Shown: piece by piece, positions 45,886 through 55,381 of the stretch
Numbering within the stretch: the stretch's first letter is position 1
Layout of the letters: every line of letters starts with the position of its first letter
NCBI GenBank assembly: GCA_036703275.1
Contig: DATNPK010000098.1
Coordinates: 1 to 64,000, forward strand
Direction of reading: 5' to 3'
DNA from: Coleofasciculaceae cyanobacterium
GTDB taxonomy: Bacteria; Cyanobacteriota; Cyanobacteriia; Cyanobacteriales; Xenococcaceae
DNA length: 64,000 nt
Notes under the pieces: model-generated
Seen by the model: only the letters and a program-made list of their open reading frames with translations
The model's database searches: none
What the model was told of the DNA's origin: nothing
Position numbers and translations under genes: made by a program

Positions 45886-47664
45886 ATGAGTGGTTTAAAA
45901 AACAAGCTTAAAGCAGCTACATTGGTCGACATACTTCAGATTCGCGCGATGGAGCAGCCCGATCAGGCGATCTATAATTTTCTGGTTGATGGAGAAACAG
46001 AAGAGGTTAGCCTTACCTATGGACAACTAGAACAAAAAGCCAAGGCGATCGCTGCAAAACTTCAATCAGTTAGTTCTCTTCAAGATCGAGTCTTATTGCT
46101 ATTTCCGGCGGGAATAGACTATATTACTGCTTTTTTTGGTTGTCTTTATGCGGGAGCGATCGCTATCCCCGCTTATCCTCCACGCCCCAATCGTTCCTTG
46201 AACCGCATTCACAATATTTTACAAAATGCTCAAACCAACATCGCTTTAACCAGTAGCGATACCTTAAAAGGTTTAGAACGTCAGTTAGAAAGTACTCCTG
46301 AGTTACAAAATTTACGCTGGATTACCACAGATACCATAGACAGCGATGCAGGTTCAGATTGGTACAAACCTGATATTGACAATGATGACATCGCTTTTCT
46401 CCAATATACTTCTGGCTCAACGGCAGAACCTAAAGGGGTCAAAATCGCCTATAGAAATCTGCTACATAACCTAGAAGCAATCCATCTTTGCTTCAGGCAT
46501 TCTTCCCAAAGCAGAGGGGTAATTTGGTTGCCACCCTATCATGATATGGGTTTAATTGGTGGTGTTCTCCAGCCTTTGTTTGGTGATTTTCCCGTGACTT
46601 TAATGTCGCCATTGATGTTTCTTCAAAATCCTTTACGCTGGCTCAAGGCGATTTCTCGTTACCAAGCTACCACTAGCGGGGGGCCTAATTTTGCCTACGA
46701 TCTATGTGTTCGCAAGTTTAAACCAGAACAGCTTCGAGGATTGGATTTAAGTAATTGGCAGGTGGCTTTTAATGGTGCAGAGCCAATCAACCATGAGACT
46801 CTAACCAAGTTTGCCCAAACCTATGCCCCCTATGGGTTTGACTATTCAGCCTTCTATCCCTGTTACGGCATGGCAGAAGCCACGCTGATTATTTCTGGAG
46901 GCTCGAAAAATGCAGCGGTAGTGACTAAAACTGTTCAAGGAAAAGCCTTAGAACAAAATAAAATTGCGCTCGCCGAGGTCAATGAAGCTCATCCCCATAC
47001 CTTGGTTAGCTGTGGCAGAAGCTTGAGCGATCAAAAAATTGCGATCGCTAATCCCGAAACCCTGGCAAGTTGTCAACCAGGAGAAGTTGGCGAAATTTGG
47101 GTATCTGGTTCTAGTATTGCCCAAGGCTATTGGAGACAGCCAGAGATAACTGAAGCCACTTTTAATGCTTATTTAAAAGACACTGGCGATGGACCTTTTT
47201 TGCGTACGGGTGATTTGGGTTTTCTGGATGAAGGAGAGGTGTTTTTTACAGGTCGTCTCAAAGATATGATTGTCATTAAAGGACGTAATCATTATCCCCA
47301 AGATATCGAAAAGACCGTAGAGGAAACTACTTCTTGGATTAGACCAAGTTGCGTAGCTAGTTTCTCGGTTGATATTCAAGGAGAAGAAAAGTTAGTTGTT
47401 CTGGCAGAAGTTGAGCGTCAATACTGGAGTAGTAATCGTTCTAGTGCTAAATCTAATGGCAAGTCGGCTACCGCAGAAATGATCCAGGTTAAGGATCTAA
47501 CTCAATTGATTCGACGAGAGATATCTAAAAACCATGACCTACAGGTATATAAAACTCTGCTACTAAAGCCTGGTAGTTTACCGAAAACCTCTAGTGGTAA
47601 AATTCAACGTCATGCCTGTCGCACAGAATTTCTTGCTAATACTTTAGAGGGTTTACCCGTTTAA
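45886..47664 (+). CDS. Fatty acyl-AMP ligase
   Basis: A 592-residue adenylate-forming enzyme. FLQYTSGSTAEPKGVKI is the ATP loop, LPPYHDMGLIGGVLQPLFGD and SGGPNFAYDLCVRKF identify the FAAL class rather than CoA ligases, and RTGDLGFLDEGEVFFTGRLK leads to the hinge. It ends after the C-terminal lid with PKTSSGKIQRHACR. FAALs activate a fatty acid as acyl-AMP for transfer to an acyl carrier protein. It has no fused or adjacent carrier protein or polyketide module in the window. Confidence 0.9.
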   Translation: MSGLKNKLKAATLVDILQIRAMEQPDQAIYNFLVDGETEEVSLTYGQLEQKAKAIAAKLQSVSSLQDRVLLLFPAGIDYITAFFGCLYAGAIAIPAYPPRPNRSLNRIHNILQNAQTNIALTSSDTLKGLERQLESTPELQNLRWITTDTIDSDAGSDWYKPDIDNDDIAFLQYTSGSTAEPKGVKIAYRNLLHNLEAIHLCFRHSSQSRGVIWLPPYHDMGLIGGVLQPLFGDFPVTLMSPLMFLQNPLRWLKAISRYQATTSGGPNFAYDLCVRKFKPEQLRGLDLSNWQVAFNGAEPINHETLTKFAQTYAPYGFDYSAFYPCYGMAEATLIISGGSKNAAVVTKTVQGKALEQNKIALAEVNEAHPHTLVSCGRSLSDQKIAIANPETLASCQPGEVGEIWVSGSSIAQGYWRQPEITEATFNAYLKDTGDGPFLRTGDLGFLDEGEVFFTGRLKDMIVIKGRNHYPQDIEKTVEETTSWIRPSCVASFSVDIQGEEKLVVLAEVERQYWSSNRSSAKSNGKSATAEMIQVKDLTQLIRREISKNHDLQVYKTLLLKPGSLPKTSSGKIQRHACRTEFLANTLEGLPV

Positions 47665-47699
47665 AGCGATCGCCTTATTTAAATAATTCTGTCTAGTTC

Positions 47700-47733
47700 G
47701 GCGATCGCGAAGCCTGGGCGAAGCCCAATCGCA
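47700..47733. repeat. Dispersed HIP1-headed repeat
   Basis: GCGATCGCGAAGC then CTGGGCGAAGCCC and AATCGC. The first 13 bases match the unit at 7354. It lies between the FAAL and the restriction-modification gene. Confidence 0.55.
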
Positions 47734-47836
47734 TTTGCTTTACAATCAGCAACAGCGATCTAAATCACGTACTTTTTCGGACAAATTTAATCGAACCAAC
47801 GGGAACGCTATTTATATCAGTTATCCAACTAGATAT

Positions 47837-50533
47837 ATGGTCGCCACACCCCAGAGTCTGCATGAATTTGTCAATTACCGCTTGCAATACATCTCAGGTA
47901 AAGAACGAAGTCAGGCACAGGTATTTTTAGATCGGTTTTTTCAGGCTTTTGGACATCAAGGTGCATTACAGGCTGGTGCAGAATACGAGGTTGCCATTAA
48001 AAAAGGCAGTCAAAAAGGTAAAACAGGTTTGGCCGATTTAGTCTGGAAACCGCGAGTCTTAATTGAAATGAAGAAGCAGGGAGAAGATTTAGGCAAACAC
48101 TACCGACAAGCATTTAATTACTGGACAAGAATCGTTCCCAATCGTCCTCGCTATGTTATGCTGTGCAACTTCGATCAGTTTTGGATTTACGATTTCGATA
48201 ACCAGGTTGATGAACCTGTAGACATTATTGAAATTCAGAAACTACCTGAAAGATCCTCCGCATTTGGCTTTATGGGGTTGGAAGACAAAAACTCCATTTT
48301 CCAAAACAATCAGGTAGAAGTAACTAAAGAAACTGCCCGTAAAATGGGCGAACTATGCGAAATTTTGAAACAACGGGGTGAGAAAGAAGGCTTTAGTACT
48401 CTTGCTGCTCAAAGGTTAGTTTTGCAGTGTGTCTTAGCCATGTTTGCCGAAGATCGGGGATTATTACCAACCGATATGTTTGTTGGCTGTATTCAAGATT
48501 GTCTGGGCGGTAGAAGTTCTTATGATGTTTTAGGTAGTTTGTTTCAGGAAATGAATCGCCCAGATATTTCTCCTGCTGGTAAATACAAAGGCGTAGACTA
48601 CTTTAATGGCGGTTTGTTTGCGACGATTCATCCGATTGAATTAACTAAAGAAGAATTAAACTATCTCGATGCAGCAGCGCGGGAAAACTGGAAACAGATT
48701 CGCCCTGCTATATTTGGCAATATCTTTGAAGGGACAGCAAATCAAAAAGAACGTCATGCTTACGGGATGCACTTCACCTCCGAAGCCGACATTATGAAAA
48801 TTGTTAAGCCAACTATTAGTAACTATTGGGATGCCAAGATAGAAGCTGCTAATACTATCGCTGAACTAAATTCTTTACAGTTAGAACTGCAAAATTATCG
48901 GGTACTAGATCCTGCTTGTGGTTCGGGAAATTTCTTATATCTGGCTTATCAAGAACTAAAAGAAATCGAAAAGTCTCTACTAGATAAAATAGCCTCCCGT
49001 CGTCGTTCGCAAATAAGCAAACAACAAGTCCAAATCGGTTTAGTTACACCATTGCAGTTTTACGGTATGGATATTAATCCGTTTGCGGTAGAGTTGGCGA
49101 AAGTAACTTTAACTATTGCTAAAAAAGTTGCGATCGATAAGTTAAGTTTAACCGAACAAGAATTACCCCTCGATACTTTAGATAACAATATTGTCTGTAA
49201 AGATGCTCTATTTACACCCTGGGAAAAAGCCGACGCAATTATCGGCAATCCTCCCTTTTTAGGTGGAAGAGAATTAAGGAAGGAATTAGGAGATGAATAT
49301 ACAGAGAAAGTATATGGACAATTCAAAGAAGTAAAAGGTCAAGTTGATTTTTGTACATATTGGTTCAGAAAAGCTAATGATAATTTAAATACAAATGGTA
49401 GGGCTGGCTTAGTTGGAACTAATTCTGTTTCTCAAAACACCAGTCGTAAAGCGAGTTTAGATTATGTTGTAGAACATGGTGGTTATATTCATGAAGCTAT
49501 TTCTTCTCAAGTTTGGTCGGGTGAAGCTAATGTTCACGTTAGTATTGTTAATTGGTCAAAACAACAGCCAGAAAAATTATTTTTAGACGATTTACCTGTC
49601 GAGAGAATTTCTACATCTTTAAAAACTGAAATTGCGGTAAATTTTGCTAAACAATTAAAAGCAAATAAAAATTATTCATTTCAAGCTTGTGAATTATCTG
49701 GAAAAGGATTTATCGTTTCAGAGGCAGAAGCTAAAGAGTGGATAAATAAAGAGCATAAAAATCAATATGTTTTAAATCCAATGTTAGATGGAAAAAGTTT
49801 GATTAATTTACATCTACCAAAGGATTGGGTAATTGATTTTAATGATATGTCTATTGAAGAAGCTTGTGATTATAAATTACCTTTTCAAAGAGTGAAAGAA
49901 AAAGTTAAACCAGAAAGGGATTTAAATCGCCGAAAAGCCAGAAGAGTAAATTGGCGGCAATATGGTGAAAAAAGACCAGCAATGAGAAAAGCATTAACGA
50001 GCTTATCTTGTTATTTTGCTATTCCTAAAGTTACTAAATATACGGTTTTTAGTCCTGTTGATGTTTCAATTTTACCTTGTGAAGCAAACATGGTTATTGC
50101 TTCAGATGATTATTACATTTTGGGCATTTTAAATTCAAATATTCATCGTCTTTGGGTAAAAGCGCAGAGTTCTACTTTAGAAGATAGAACCCGATATACA
50201 AATACGACTTGTTTTGAAACCTTTCCTTTCCCACAAAATCCCTGTAGGAGCGGTTCGGGTAGGGGCGTTTCGCGAAACGCCCCTACGAAAACAATCGTCG
50301 AACAAATTCATAACAAAACTGTTGAATTACACGAATACAGAACACAACAAATGTCCAAGAAACAATGGGGTATTACTAAACTTTATAACGAATACTTTCA
50401 TGAACCAGCCAGTAAACTTTATCAGCTACATAAAGAACTAGATAAATTAGTTATGCAGGCTTATAACTTCAAACCTGATGATGATATTCTGGCAAAACTT
50501 TTAGAGTTGAATTTGGAATTAGCAGCCAAATAA
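47837..50533 (+). CDS. Single-chain MmeI-like restriction-modification enzyme
   Basis: An 898-residue type IIL-like protein. The nuclease motif D67-x9-E77-x-K79 lies in LADLVWKPRVLIEMKK, matching the spacing of MmeI. A helical linker follows, then the adenine N6-methylase: motif I LDPACGSGNFLYLAY and motif IV IIGNPPFLGG. The C-terminal third is the expected target-recognition region. The frame can be extended to TTG at 47735, but the ATG at 47837 starts the conserved region. A 26-base palindrome near residues 808-817 adds about 17 odd residues in frame. A hicAB pair follows. Confidence 0.88.
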   Translation: MVATPQSLHEFVNYRLQYISGKERSQAQVFLDRFFQAFGHQGALQAGAEYEVAIKKGSQKGKTGLADLVWKPRVLIEMKKQGEDLGKHYRQAFNYWTRIVPNRPRYVMLCNFDQFWIYDFDNQVDEPVDIIEIQKLPERSSAFGFMGLEDKNSIFQNNQVEVTKETARKMGELCEILKQRGEKEGFSTLAAQRLVLQCVLAMFAEDRGLLPTDMFVGCIQDCLGGRSSYDVLGSLFQEMNRPDISPAGKYKGVDYFNGGLFATIHPIELTKEELNYLDAAARENWKQIRPAIFGNIFEGTANQKERHAYGMHFTSEADIMKIVKPTISNYWDAKIEAANTIAELNSLQLELQNYRVLDPACGSGNFLYLAYQELKEIEKSLLDKIASRRRSQISKQQVQIGLVTPLQFYGMDINPFAVELAKVTLTIAKKVAIDKLSLTEQELPLDTLDNNIVCKDALFTPWEKADAIIGNPPFLGGRELRKELGDEYTEKVYGQFKEVKGQVDFCTYWFRKANDNLNTNGRAGLVGTNSVSQNTSRKASLDYVVEHGGYIHEAISSQVWSGEANVHVSIVNWSKQQPEKLFLDDLPVERISTSLKTEIAVNFAKQLKANKNYSFQACELSGKGFIVSEAEAKEWINKEHKNQYVLNPMLDGKSLINLHLPKDWVIDFNDMSIEEACDYKLPFQRVKEKVKPERDLNRRKARRVNWRQYGEKRPAMRKALTSLSCYFAIPKVTKYTVFSPVDVSILPCEANMVIASDDYYILGILNSNIHRLWVKAQSSTLEDRTRYTNTTCFETFPFPQNPCRSGSGRGVSRNAPTKTIVEQIHNKTVELHEYRTQQMSKKQWGITKLYNEYFHEPASKLYQLHKELDKLVMQAYNFKPDDDILAKLLELNLELAAK
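50260..50285. repeat. Perfect 26-bp palindrome inside the RM gene
   Basis: The 13-base arm starting TAGGGGCGTTTCG is followed at once by its exact reverse complement. Flanking bases (GTAGGAGCGG before, CGAAAAC after) resemble the rest of this repeat type. The coding frame is kept through it. Confidence 0.9.
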
Positions 50534-50601
50534 AAACGAGGAGAAAAAATTATTGGCGCAGAATCATCTAAATAAATATGTAGTCAAAAATTACTTAATT
50601 A

Positions 50602-50823
50602 CTAAATAATTTCTTGCATGGGGCGAGTGCGAGAGGGAGGAAGTATTCTGCCTTCTGCTTCAAAATGCTGAATAACTTCTTCTACTACTTCGCATAGTTC
50701 ACTATAAAGTTTTACTGGGTCATCTCCATGTATTCCTGTGATTAAATCAGGACATTTTCCAATATAAACCCGATCTTCTGCACTCCATTCGATCCATTTA
50801 TGATATCGATCGCTTACTTTCAT
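50602..50823 (-). CDS. hicB: HicB-type antitoxin
   Basis: A 73-residue protein with the partial RNase-H-like HicB fold (YHKWIEWSAEDRVYIGKCPD, then a helix with ELCEVVEEVIQHF). It lacks a DNA-binding tail. Its start overlaps the hicA stop by four bases (ATGA), so the pair is translationally coupled. It neutralises HicA by covering its active site. Confidence 0.88.
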   Translation of the reverse strand: MKVSDRYHKWIEWSAEDRVYIGKCPDLITGIHGDDPVKLYSELCEVVEEVIQHFEAEGRILPPSRTRPMQEII

Positions 50824-51020
50824 GATTTAACTATCTCTATCGCTTGTTTAACTTGCTTTTCTTGATATGTTTTAGCATCATTTCCTAATTTACCACTGAT
50901 AGTTACAGCACCAGGATAGTTAACATGAGTAAATTTTCGATGTGAGCCTTTTCCACCCACCATCTCAGAAAAACCAGCTTTTTTCAAATCTTTAATTAAC
51001 TCTCTAACTTTCTTGGGCAT
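50820..51020 (-). CDS. hicA: HicA-type mRNA interferase toxin
   Basis: A 66-residue double-stranded-RNA-binding-like toxin with KKAGFSEMVGGKGSHRKFTH. The histidine of GSHRKF is the catalytic residue of HicA. It is the first gene of the hicA-hicB operon, with toxin before antitoxin as usual. All key residues are intact. Confidence 0.9.
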   Translation of the reverse strand: MPKKVRELIKDLKKAGFSEMVGGKGSHRKFTHVNYPGAVTISGKLGNDAKTYQEKQVKQAIEIVKS

Positions 51021-51069
51021 TTAAATAGTGATAGAGTAATTTTCATTTTAACAATAATAATTTAGCAAC

Positions 51070-51097
51070 AAAAAAGAGATGTTCATTAGAACATCCC
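51070..51097 (-). terminator. Terminator of the ribosomal protein operon
   Basis: On the minus strand GGGATGTTC and GAACATCTC pair across a four-base loop, followed by six T residues, shortly after rplL. Confidence 0.88.
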
Positions 51098-51123
51098 TAA
51101 ATAATTAAACTTAAATTAACCAA

Positions 51124-51504
51124 TTACTTAACAGTAACTTTTGCACCAGCTTCTTCCAGTTTTTTCTTAGTGTCTTCAGCGTCTTCTTTAGGTACACCTT
51201 CTTTAAGAGCTTTAGGTGTCGATTCAACCATTTCTTTAGCTTCTTTTAGACCCAAGCCAGTGATGGTACGAACAACTTTAAGAATGGCAATTTTCTTATC
51301 TTTGGGTACTTCTTCAAGAACTACATCAAATTCAGTTTTTTCTTCCTCAGCTTCAGCAGCAGCAGCAGGGGCAGCCATAGCTACGCCAGCAGTAGCAGCA
51401 GCACTTACACCAAAGGTTTCTTCAATTTGAGAAACTAGTTCAGAAGCCTCTAAAAGACTTAGAGTTTTCAACTTTTCGAGAATTTCATCAGTTGCAGCAG
51501 ACAT
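51124..51504 (-). CDS. rplL: 50S ribosomal protein L7/L12
   Basis: A 126-residue stalk protein: an N-terminal dimer domain, an alanine- and glutamate-rich hinge, and a C-terminal domain with [20 protein letters not shown] and [14 protein letters not shown], which binds translation factors. It follows rplJ by 60 bases and ends the operon. Confidence 0.97.
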   Translation of the reverse strand: MSAATDEILEKLKTLSLLEASELVSQIEETFGVSAAATAGVAMAAPAAAAEAEEEKTEFDVVLEEVPKDKKIAILKVVRTITGLGLKEAKEMVESTPKALKEGVPKEDAEDTKKKLEEAGAKVTVK

Positions 51505-51564
51505 ATACTTTACTCCGTGATCAATTAATAATTAGTTGTATTGTAAATAGTTTCAGAAAGATGT

Positions 51565-52089
51565 TTACTCTTCTTTCTCCGAAACCGCTTTGATGCCTCT
51601 AGCCAGACTGGTAGGAATCTCTTTAACACCCACAGCTAACTTGGTAGCCAAGGCATTAATTGAGCCAGCGATTTTGGCATATAGCTCATCTTTGGTAGGC
51701 AAGTCGCCTAAAGCTTCAACCTGTTCTTTAGTTAAAGCGCGACCTTCCATTACGCCACCGCGTAACTCGGTTTTTTTGGTGTCCTTCTGGAATCCTTTAT
51801 AGGCTTTTACCGCTGCGCCTATTTCCTCTCCAGTTAAGAGAAAAGCAGCAGCATCATTCAAGAATTCCTGCATTGGCTGCCAATTTTCATCACCATCAAT
51901 GGCAATGTTCATCAGGGTGTTCTTGGTAATCTTGCAGGTAGCACCAATAGGACGCAAACGATTACGTAGTTCAGTAATCTCTGCCACCGATAACCCTTCA
52001 TAGTTAATTACAAAAGCTAACTGAGTGTCGCTTAAGCTATCTTTTAGTTCGGCTACTATTTCTTTTTTGTTGGCGAGGGTTCTCCCCAT
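51565..52089 (-). CDS. rplJ: 50S ribosomal protein L10
   Basis: A 174-residue stalk-base protein with TQLAFVINYEGLSVAEITEL, LRNRLRPIGATCKITKNTL and a C-terminal helix for L7/L12 dimers. A very strong ribosome-binding site, AAGGAGGTGAC (52095-52105), precedes the ATG. A structured leader stands upstream. Confidence 0.97.
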   Translation of the reverse strand: MGRTLANKKEIVAELKDSLSDTQLAFVINYEGLSVAEITELRNRLRPIGATCKITKNTLMNIAIDGDENWQPMQEFLNDAAAFLLTGEEIGAAVKAYKGFQKDTKKTELRGGVMEGRALTKEQVEALGDLPTKDELYAKIAGSINALATKLAVGVKEIPTSLARGIKAVSEKEE

Positions 52090-52300
52090 CCTCTGTCACC
52101 TCCTTGGTATTTGAGATCTTTTGGATCGCATAAACGACAAAACCTCCAGCTTATTGCCAGAGGTTGCTACCGTATTCATGACTGTTCTCAGCTAGAGAAC
52201 TAGAGCATAAATCTAATAGACATTGACCTCGGCAGGAAATTAAGCGAATTAACGCGCCCGCTGTCTTTGGTACTAGTCGTTTAATATTTAATATTTACTT
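52090..52300 (-). promoter_or_regulatory. L10-type mRNA leader with attenuator-like hairpin
   Basis: The minus-strand RNA between rplA and rplJ carries ACCAAAGACAGCGGG and, about 28 bases later, TCCTGCCGAGG, the two conserved halves of the ribosomal L10 leader (52226-52274). L10-L7/L12 complex binds such leaders to repress its own operon. Nearer the gene, AACCTCTGGC pairs with GCTGGAGGTT across AATAA (52141-52165), followed by an interrupted T run, a possible attenuator. Confidence 0.75.
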
Positions 52301-52320
52301 GTAGTGTTTTGTGAGATTGT

Positions 52321-53040
52321 TTAGGCTGCGCTCGCCAAATTTAGATCTTGTAAAGCACTAGCATCAATCTGAATTGATGGACCCATAGAAGCGGAAACAT
52401 ATACAGTACGCCAGTAACGACCTTTTGCACCACTAGGGCGGTTACGGTCAATGGTTTCTTGTAAAGCTTTAAGATTTGCTAATAAATCTTCCACCGAAAA
52501 AGATGCCTTACCAAACATAACATGAACGATGCCCGTTTTGTCGGCTCTAAATTCTAATTTACCAGCTTTAAACGCTTCGACTGCTGACTGTAGGTCTGTG
52601 GTAACAGTTCCCCCTTTAGGCGAGGGCATCAAGCCTTTTGGTCCTAAAACACGACCAAGTCTAGCTACTTTGGGCATCATGTCAGGAGTAGCAATCAAGA
52701 TATCAAAATCCATCATCCCTTTTTGGATATCTTCAATTAGCTCTTCTGAACCATAAATTTCTGCTCCAGCTTCTTCGGCTTCTTTGACTTGTTCACCGCG
52801 AGCGATTACCGCTACTCTAACCGTTTGTCCCGTACCTTTGGGTAAGCTAACGGTAGTTCTTAACTGTTGGTCAGTATACTTAGGATCGATACCCAGCTTG
52901 ATATGAGCTTCGGCGGTTTCATCAAATTTTGCTGTAGCCGTTTCTTTCAAAAGGGTCATTGCCTCATCAGGCTGATAGACCTTATTTTCCTCTACTTTTT
53001 TAACTAGCTCGCGCATTCGGCGAGACATTTTCTTTGCCAT
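52321..53040 (-). CDS. rplA: 50S ribosomal protein L1
   Basis: A 239-residue L1 protein with [40 protein letters not shown] and the second-domain loop [20 protein letters not shown] then [10 protein letters not shown]. It follows rplK by 85 bases. Confidence 0.98.
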   Translation of the reverse strand: MAKKMSRRMRELVKKVEENKVYQPDEAMTLLKETATAKFDETAEAHIKLGIDPKYTDQQLRTTVSLPKGTGQTVRVAVIARGEQVKEAEEAGAEIYGSEELIEDIQKGMMDFDILIATPDMMPKVARLGRVLGPKGLMPSPKGGTVTTDLQSAVEAFKAGKLEFRADKTGIVHVMFGKASFSVEDLLANLKALQETIDRNRPSGAKGRYWRTVYVSASMGPSIQIDASALQDLNLASAA

Positions 53041-53125
53041 TATTTTTCTCCTTGGGTAATTAGCGAAGTGGTTTGCTTCTCCCCAGTAAAATGTGTAGTA
53101 AAAATTTTCAGTGTTCTCGAAAAGG

Positions 53126-53551
53126 TTAGTCAGCGATCGCTACACCCATATTTTTCGCCGTACCCGCCACAATTTTCATTGCTGCCTCAATGTCATTAGC
53201 ATTAAGATCGGGTAGTTTGGTTTGAGCAATTTCTTTAAGCTGCTCTTGAGTTATGGTCGCGAGCTTTTGCTTATTAGGTTCACTTGAGCCTTTATCAATT
53301 CCTGCCGCCTTTTTAATTAAGACTGATGCAGGAGGTGTTTTTAGGATAAAAGTAAAACTTCTGTCTTCAAAAACCGAAATTTCTACAGGAATTACTAGTC
53401 CTACTTTATCTGCTGTTTTGGCATTGTATTCTTTACAAAATGCCATGATGTTTACACCATGTTGACCCAAAGCTGGGCCTACAGGAGGTGCAGGGTTAGC
53501 TTTTCCCGCAGGTAAAGCTAATTTAATTAAGGCTACAACTTTTCTAGGCAT
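53126..53551 (-). CDS. rplK: 50S ribosomal protein L11
   Basis: A 141-residue protein with [37 protein letters not shown] and the RNA-binding C-terminal half ending [10 protein letters not shown]. It starts three bases after the nusG stop. Confidence 0.98.
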   Translation of the reverse strand: MPRKVVALIKLALPAGKANPAPPVGPALGQHGVNIMAFCKEYNAKTADKVGLVIPVEISVFEDRSFTFILKTPPASVLIKKAAGIDKGSSEPNKQKLATITQEQLKEIAQTKLPDLNANDIEAAMKIVAGTAKNMGVAIAD

Positions 53552-53553
53552 CT

Positions 53554-54195
53554 TTAGTTTTGTTTTTCAACTTGATTAAACTCCAATTCTACTGGAGTAT
53601 CTCGCCCAAAAATAGATAATAAGGCTTTAAGCTTACTTCTTTCTGGGCTGACTTCGATTACTTCCCCTTCAAACTCCTTAAATGGACCAGAAAGGACAGC
53701 AATTTTATCGCCAATTTCCATATCGATTTTGACGATTGGCTCTTGTTCTTCAGACTGCTTGAAGATGCGCTCAACTTCGGAGCGAGATAGAGGAAGTGGC
53801 TTAACATGACCCCTGCCTCGACCGTAACGGCGTTTTTGTTCGGCCCCTACAAAGTTAATCACATTAGGGGTGTTTTTGACGACCTGCCAAGCATCATCAT
53901 CCATTAGCATCTTGACTAAAACATAGCCAGGAAAGACTTTTTCATCGCTGGTATAGCGTGAGCCATCTTTGCGAATTTTAACGCTTGGGGTTTGCGGAAT
54001 CTGTACCTGCATTACGCGATCGCTTATTTCTAAGGTCTGAATTCGCATATCGAGATCGGTCTTGACACGCTTCTCACATCCTGAAGCTACCTGTACGGCA
54101 TACCAGCGAGGATTACCTTTGGTTTTTACGTTTACCTTGACTTCTTCTTCTGGTTGCTGATTATTATCTTCTGGTAGATCTGCGGTGTTGGTCAT
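53554..54195 (-). CDS. nusG: Transcription termination/antitermination factor NusG
   Basis: A 213-residue NusG. The NGN domain has [19 protein letters not shown] and [16 protein letters not shown]; the KOW domain has [20 protein letters not shown] use the ATG at 54195, two bases after the secE stop; a TTG nine codons upstream would overlap secE. Confidence 0.96.
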   Translation of the reverse strand: MTNTADLPEDNNQQPEEEVKVNVKTKGNPRWYAVQVASGCEKRVKTDLDMRIQTLEISDRVMQVQIPQTPSVKIRKDGSRYTSDEKVFPGYVLVKMLMDDDAWQVVKNTPNVINFVGAEQKRRYGRGRGHVKPLPLSRSEVERIFKQSEEQEPIVKIDMEIGDKIAVLSGPFKEFEGEVIEVSPERSKLKALLSIFGRDTPVELEFNQVEKQN

Positions 54196-54197
54196 AA

Positions 54198-54434
54198 CTA
54201 AAATACCTTTCCTGCCCCCCAAGCAAAGAATTGATCAATTAGATAGATAATTGTAGATACTAGTATAACCATCAAAATTACGGCTACGGACTCACTGATT
54301 AATTGTTGGCGAGAAGGCCAGACAACCTTCCCTAATTCTTCTTTGGTTTGAATTGCAAACTCAGCTGCGCCGTTGCCACCTGCTGCTTCTTTCGTAGCGG
54401 GGGTTTCTTTTTTTACTATATCTTTTTTAGCCAA
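54198..54434 (-). CDS. secE: Preprotein translocase subunit SecE
   Basis: A 78-residue protein: a variable polar N-terminus, the amphipathic TKEELGKVVWPSRQQLISES that lies along the membrane, and one span (VILMVILVSTIIYLIDQFF). The first codon is TTG, with GAGG eight bases upstream; there is no ATG in frame. It sits between tRNA-Trp and nusG, the usual bacterial order. Confidence 0.93.
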   Translation of the reverse strand: MAKKDIVKKETPATKEAAGGNGAAEFAIQTKEELGKVVWPSRQQLISESVAVILMVILVSTIIYLIDQFFAWGAGKVF

Positions 54435-54690
54435 AACTATTGCCTCGCGAGAGTATTCGCTATTTCTAATCTAGATTTTACTGTCATTTAAAAGATCAAC
54501 TACAAGCAATATCAAATAATCAAATCTCGACTACTCCTACTGCTTGAATTATCCTGCTTGCAATCAAGCATAGATTTGCTGATGACTATATATATATTAA
54601 GCTTAACTCTTAACTAATTATTAAGTAAATGATTAGTTAACAATCAATAAAGCAGTTTAATACCGCAAATCGATGGCGCTTTTTAGCTGA

Positions 54691-54763
54691 CGCGCCTTGG
54701 AGGACTTGAACCCCCGACATCCGGTTTTGGAGACCGACGTTCTACCAACTGAACTAAAGACGC
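54691..54763 (-). tRNA. trnW: tRNA-Trp (anticodon CCA)
   Basis: The 73-base cloverleaf reads GCGTCTT...AAGGCGC in the acceptor stem (one G-U), with anticodon loop CTCCAAA and T arm GGGGGTTCAAGTCC. The discriminator base is G, as in bacterial tRNA-Trp. CCA is not encoded. It lies between rplS and secE, a standard position. Confidence 0.96.
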
Positions 54764-54837
54764 ATATTCGCTTTAACTTCTTTTAAGTCAAAGCCTCCCA
54801 ATTATACCCCATTAGCGTTTTTTTTACTATATATATT

Positions 54838-55251
54838 CTAGGCTTCGGCTTTTTTGGCAGAACCTTTGGCGGACTTTTTAACTTGACCTTCAATTGGGCG
54901 GTCAAATCGCTGTTTAATTCTAGTTGCTTTACCAATGCGATCGCGCAAATAATATAGCTTGGCGCGACGTACTTTTCCGCGACGCTCGACTTTTATTTTG
55001 TCAATCATCGGAGAATGAAGTAAAAATACTCTTTCTACTCCGACTCCTTGAAATATTTTGCGAACCGTAATCGTTTCACTGATACCGCCGTTTTGTTTAG
55101 CGATTACTGTACCTTTATAGGGTTGAACTCGCTCTTTATTTCCCTCGGTAATTCTGACTCCTACTTCTACAGTGTCTCCGACATAAATATTAGGTATATC
55201 AGACTTGAGATGTTCTGATTCTATCGAACGTATAATTGCTTCAGCATTCAT
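54838..55251 (-). CDS. rplS: 50S ribosomal protein L19
   Basis: A 137-residue protein with [35 protein letters not shown] and [20 protein letters not shown]. The tail after residue 115 is lysine- and alanine-rich. It heads the minus-strand translation cluster. Confidence 0.97.
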   Translation of the reverse strand: MNAEAIIRSIESEHLKSDIPNIYVGDTVEVGVRITEGNKERVQPYKGTVIAKQNGGISETITVRKIFQGVGVERVFLLHSPMIDKIKVERRGKVRRAKLYYLRDRIGKATRIKQRFDRPIEGQVKKSAKGSAKKAEA

Positions 55252-55381
55252 GGCTAGTATAAAAACTCACGATTTACCATGATAGCTTTTTTTACAGTAT
55301 CTGTGAAGAGAAAATTTGAACAGAATAAAAAGCGAGAGAAATTGAAGAAACTAGGCAACCTCATCAATTCTATTTTTTTGT

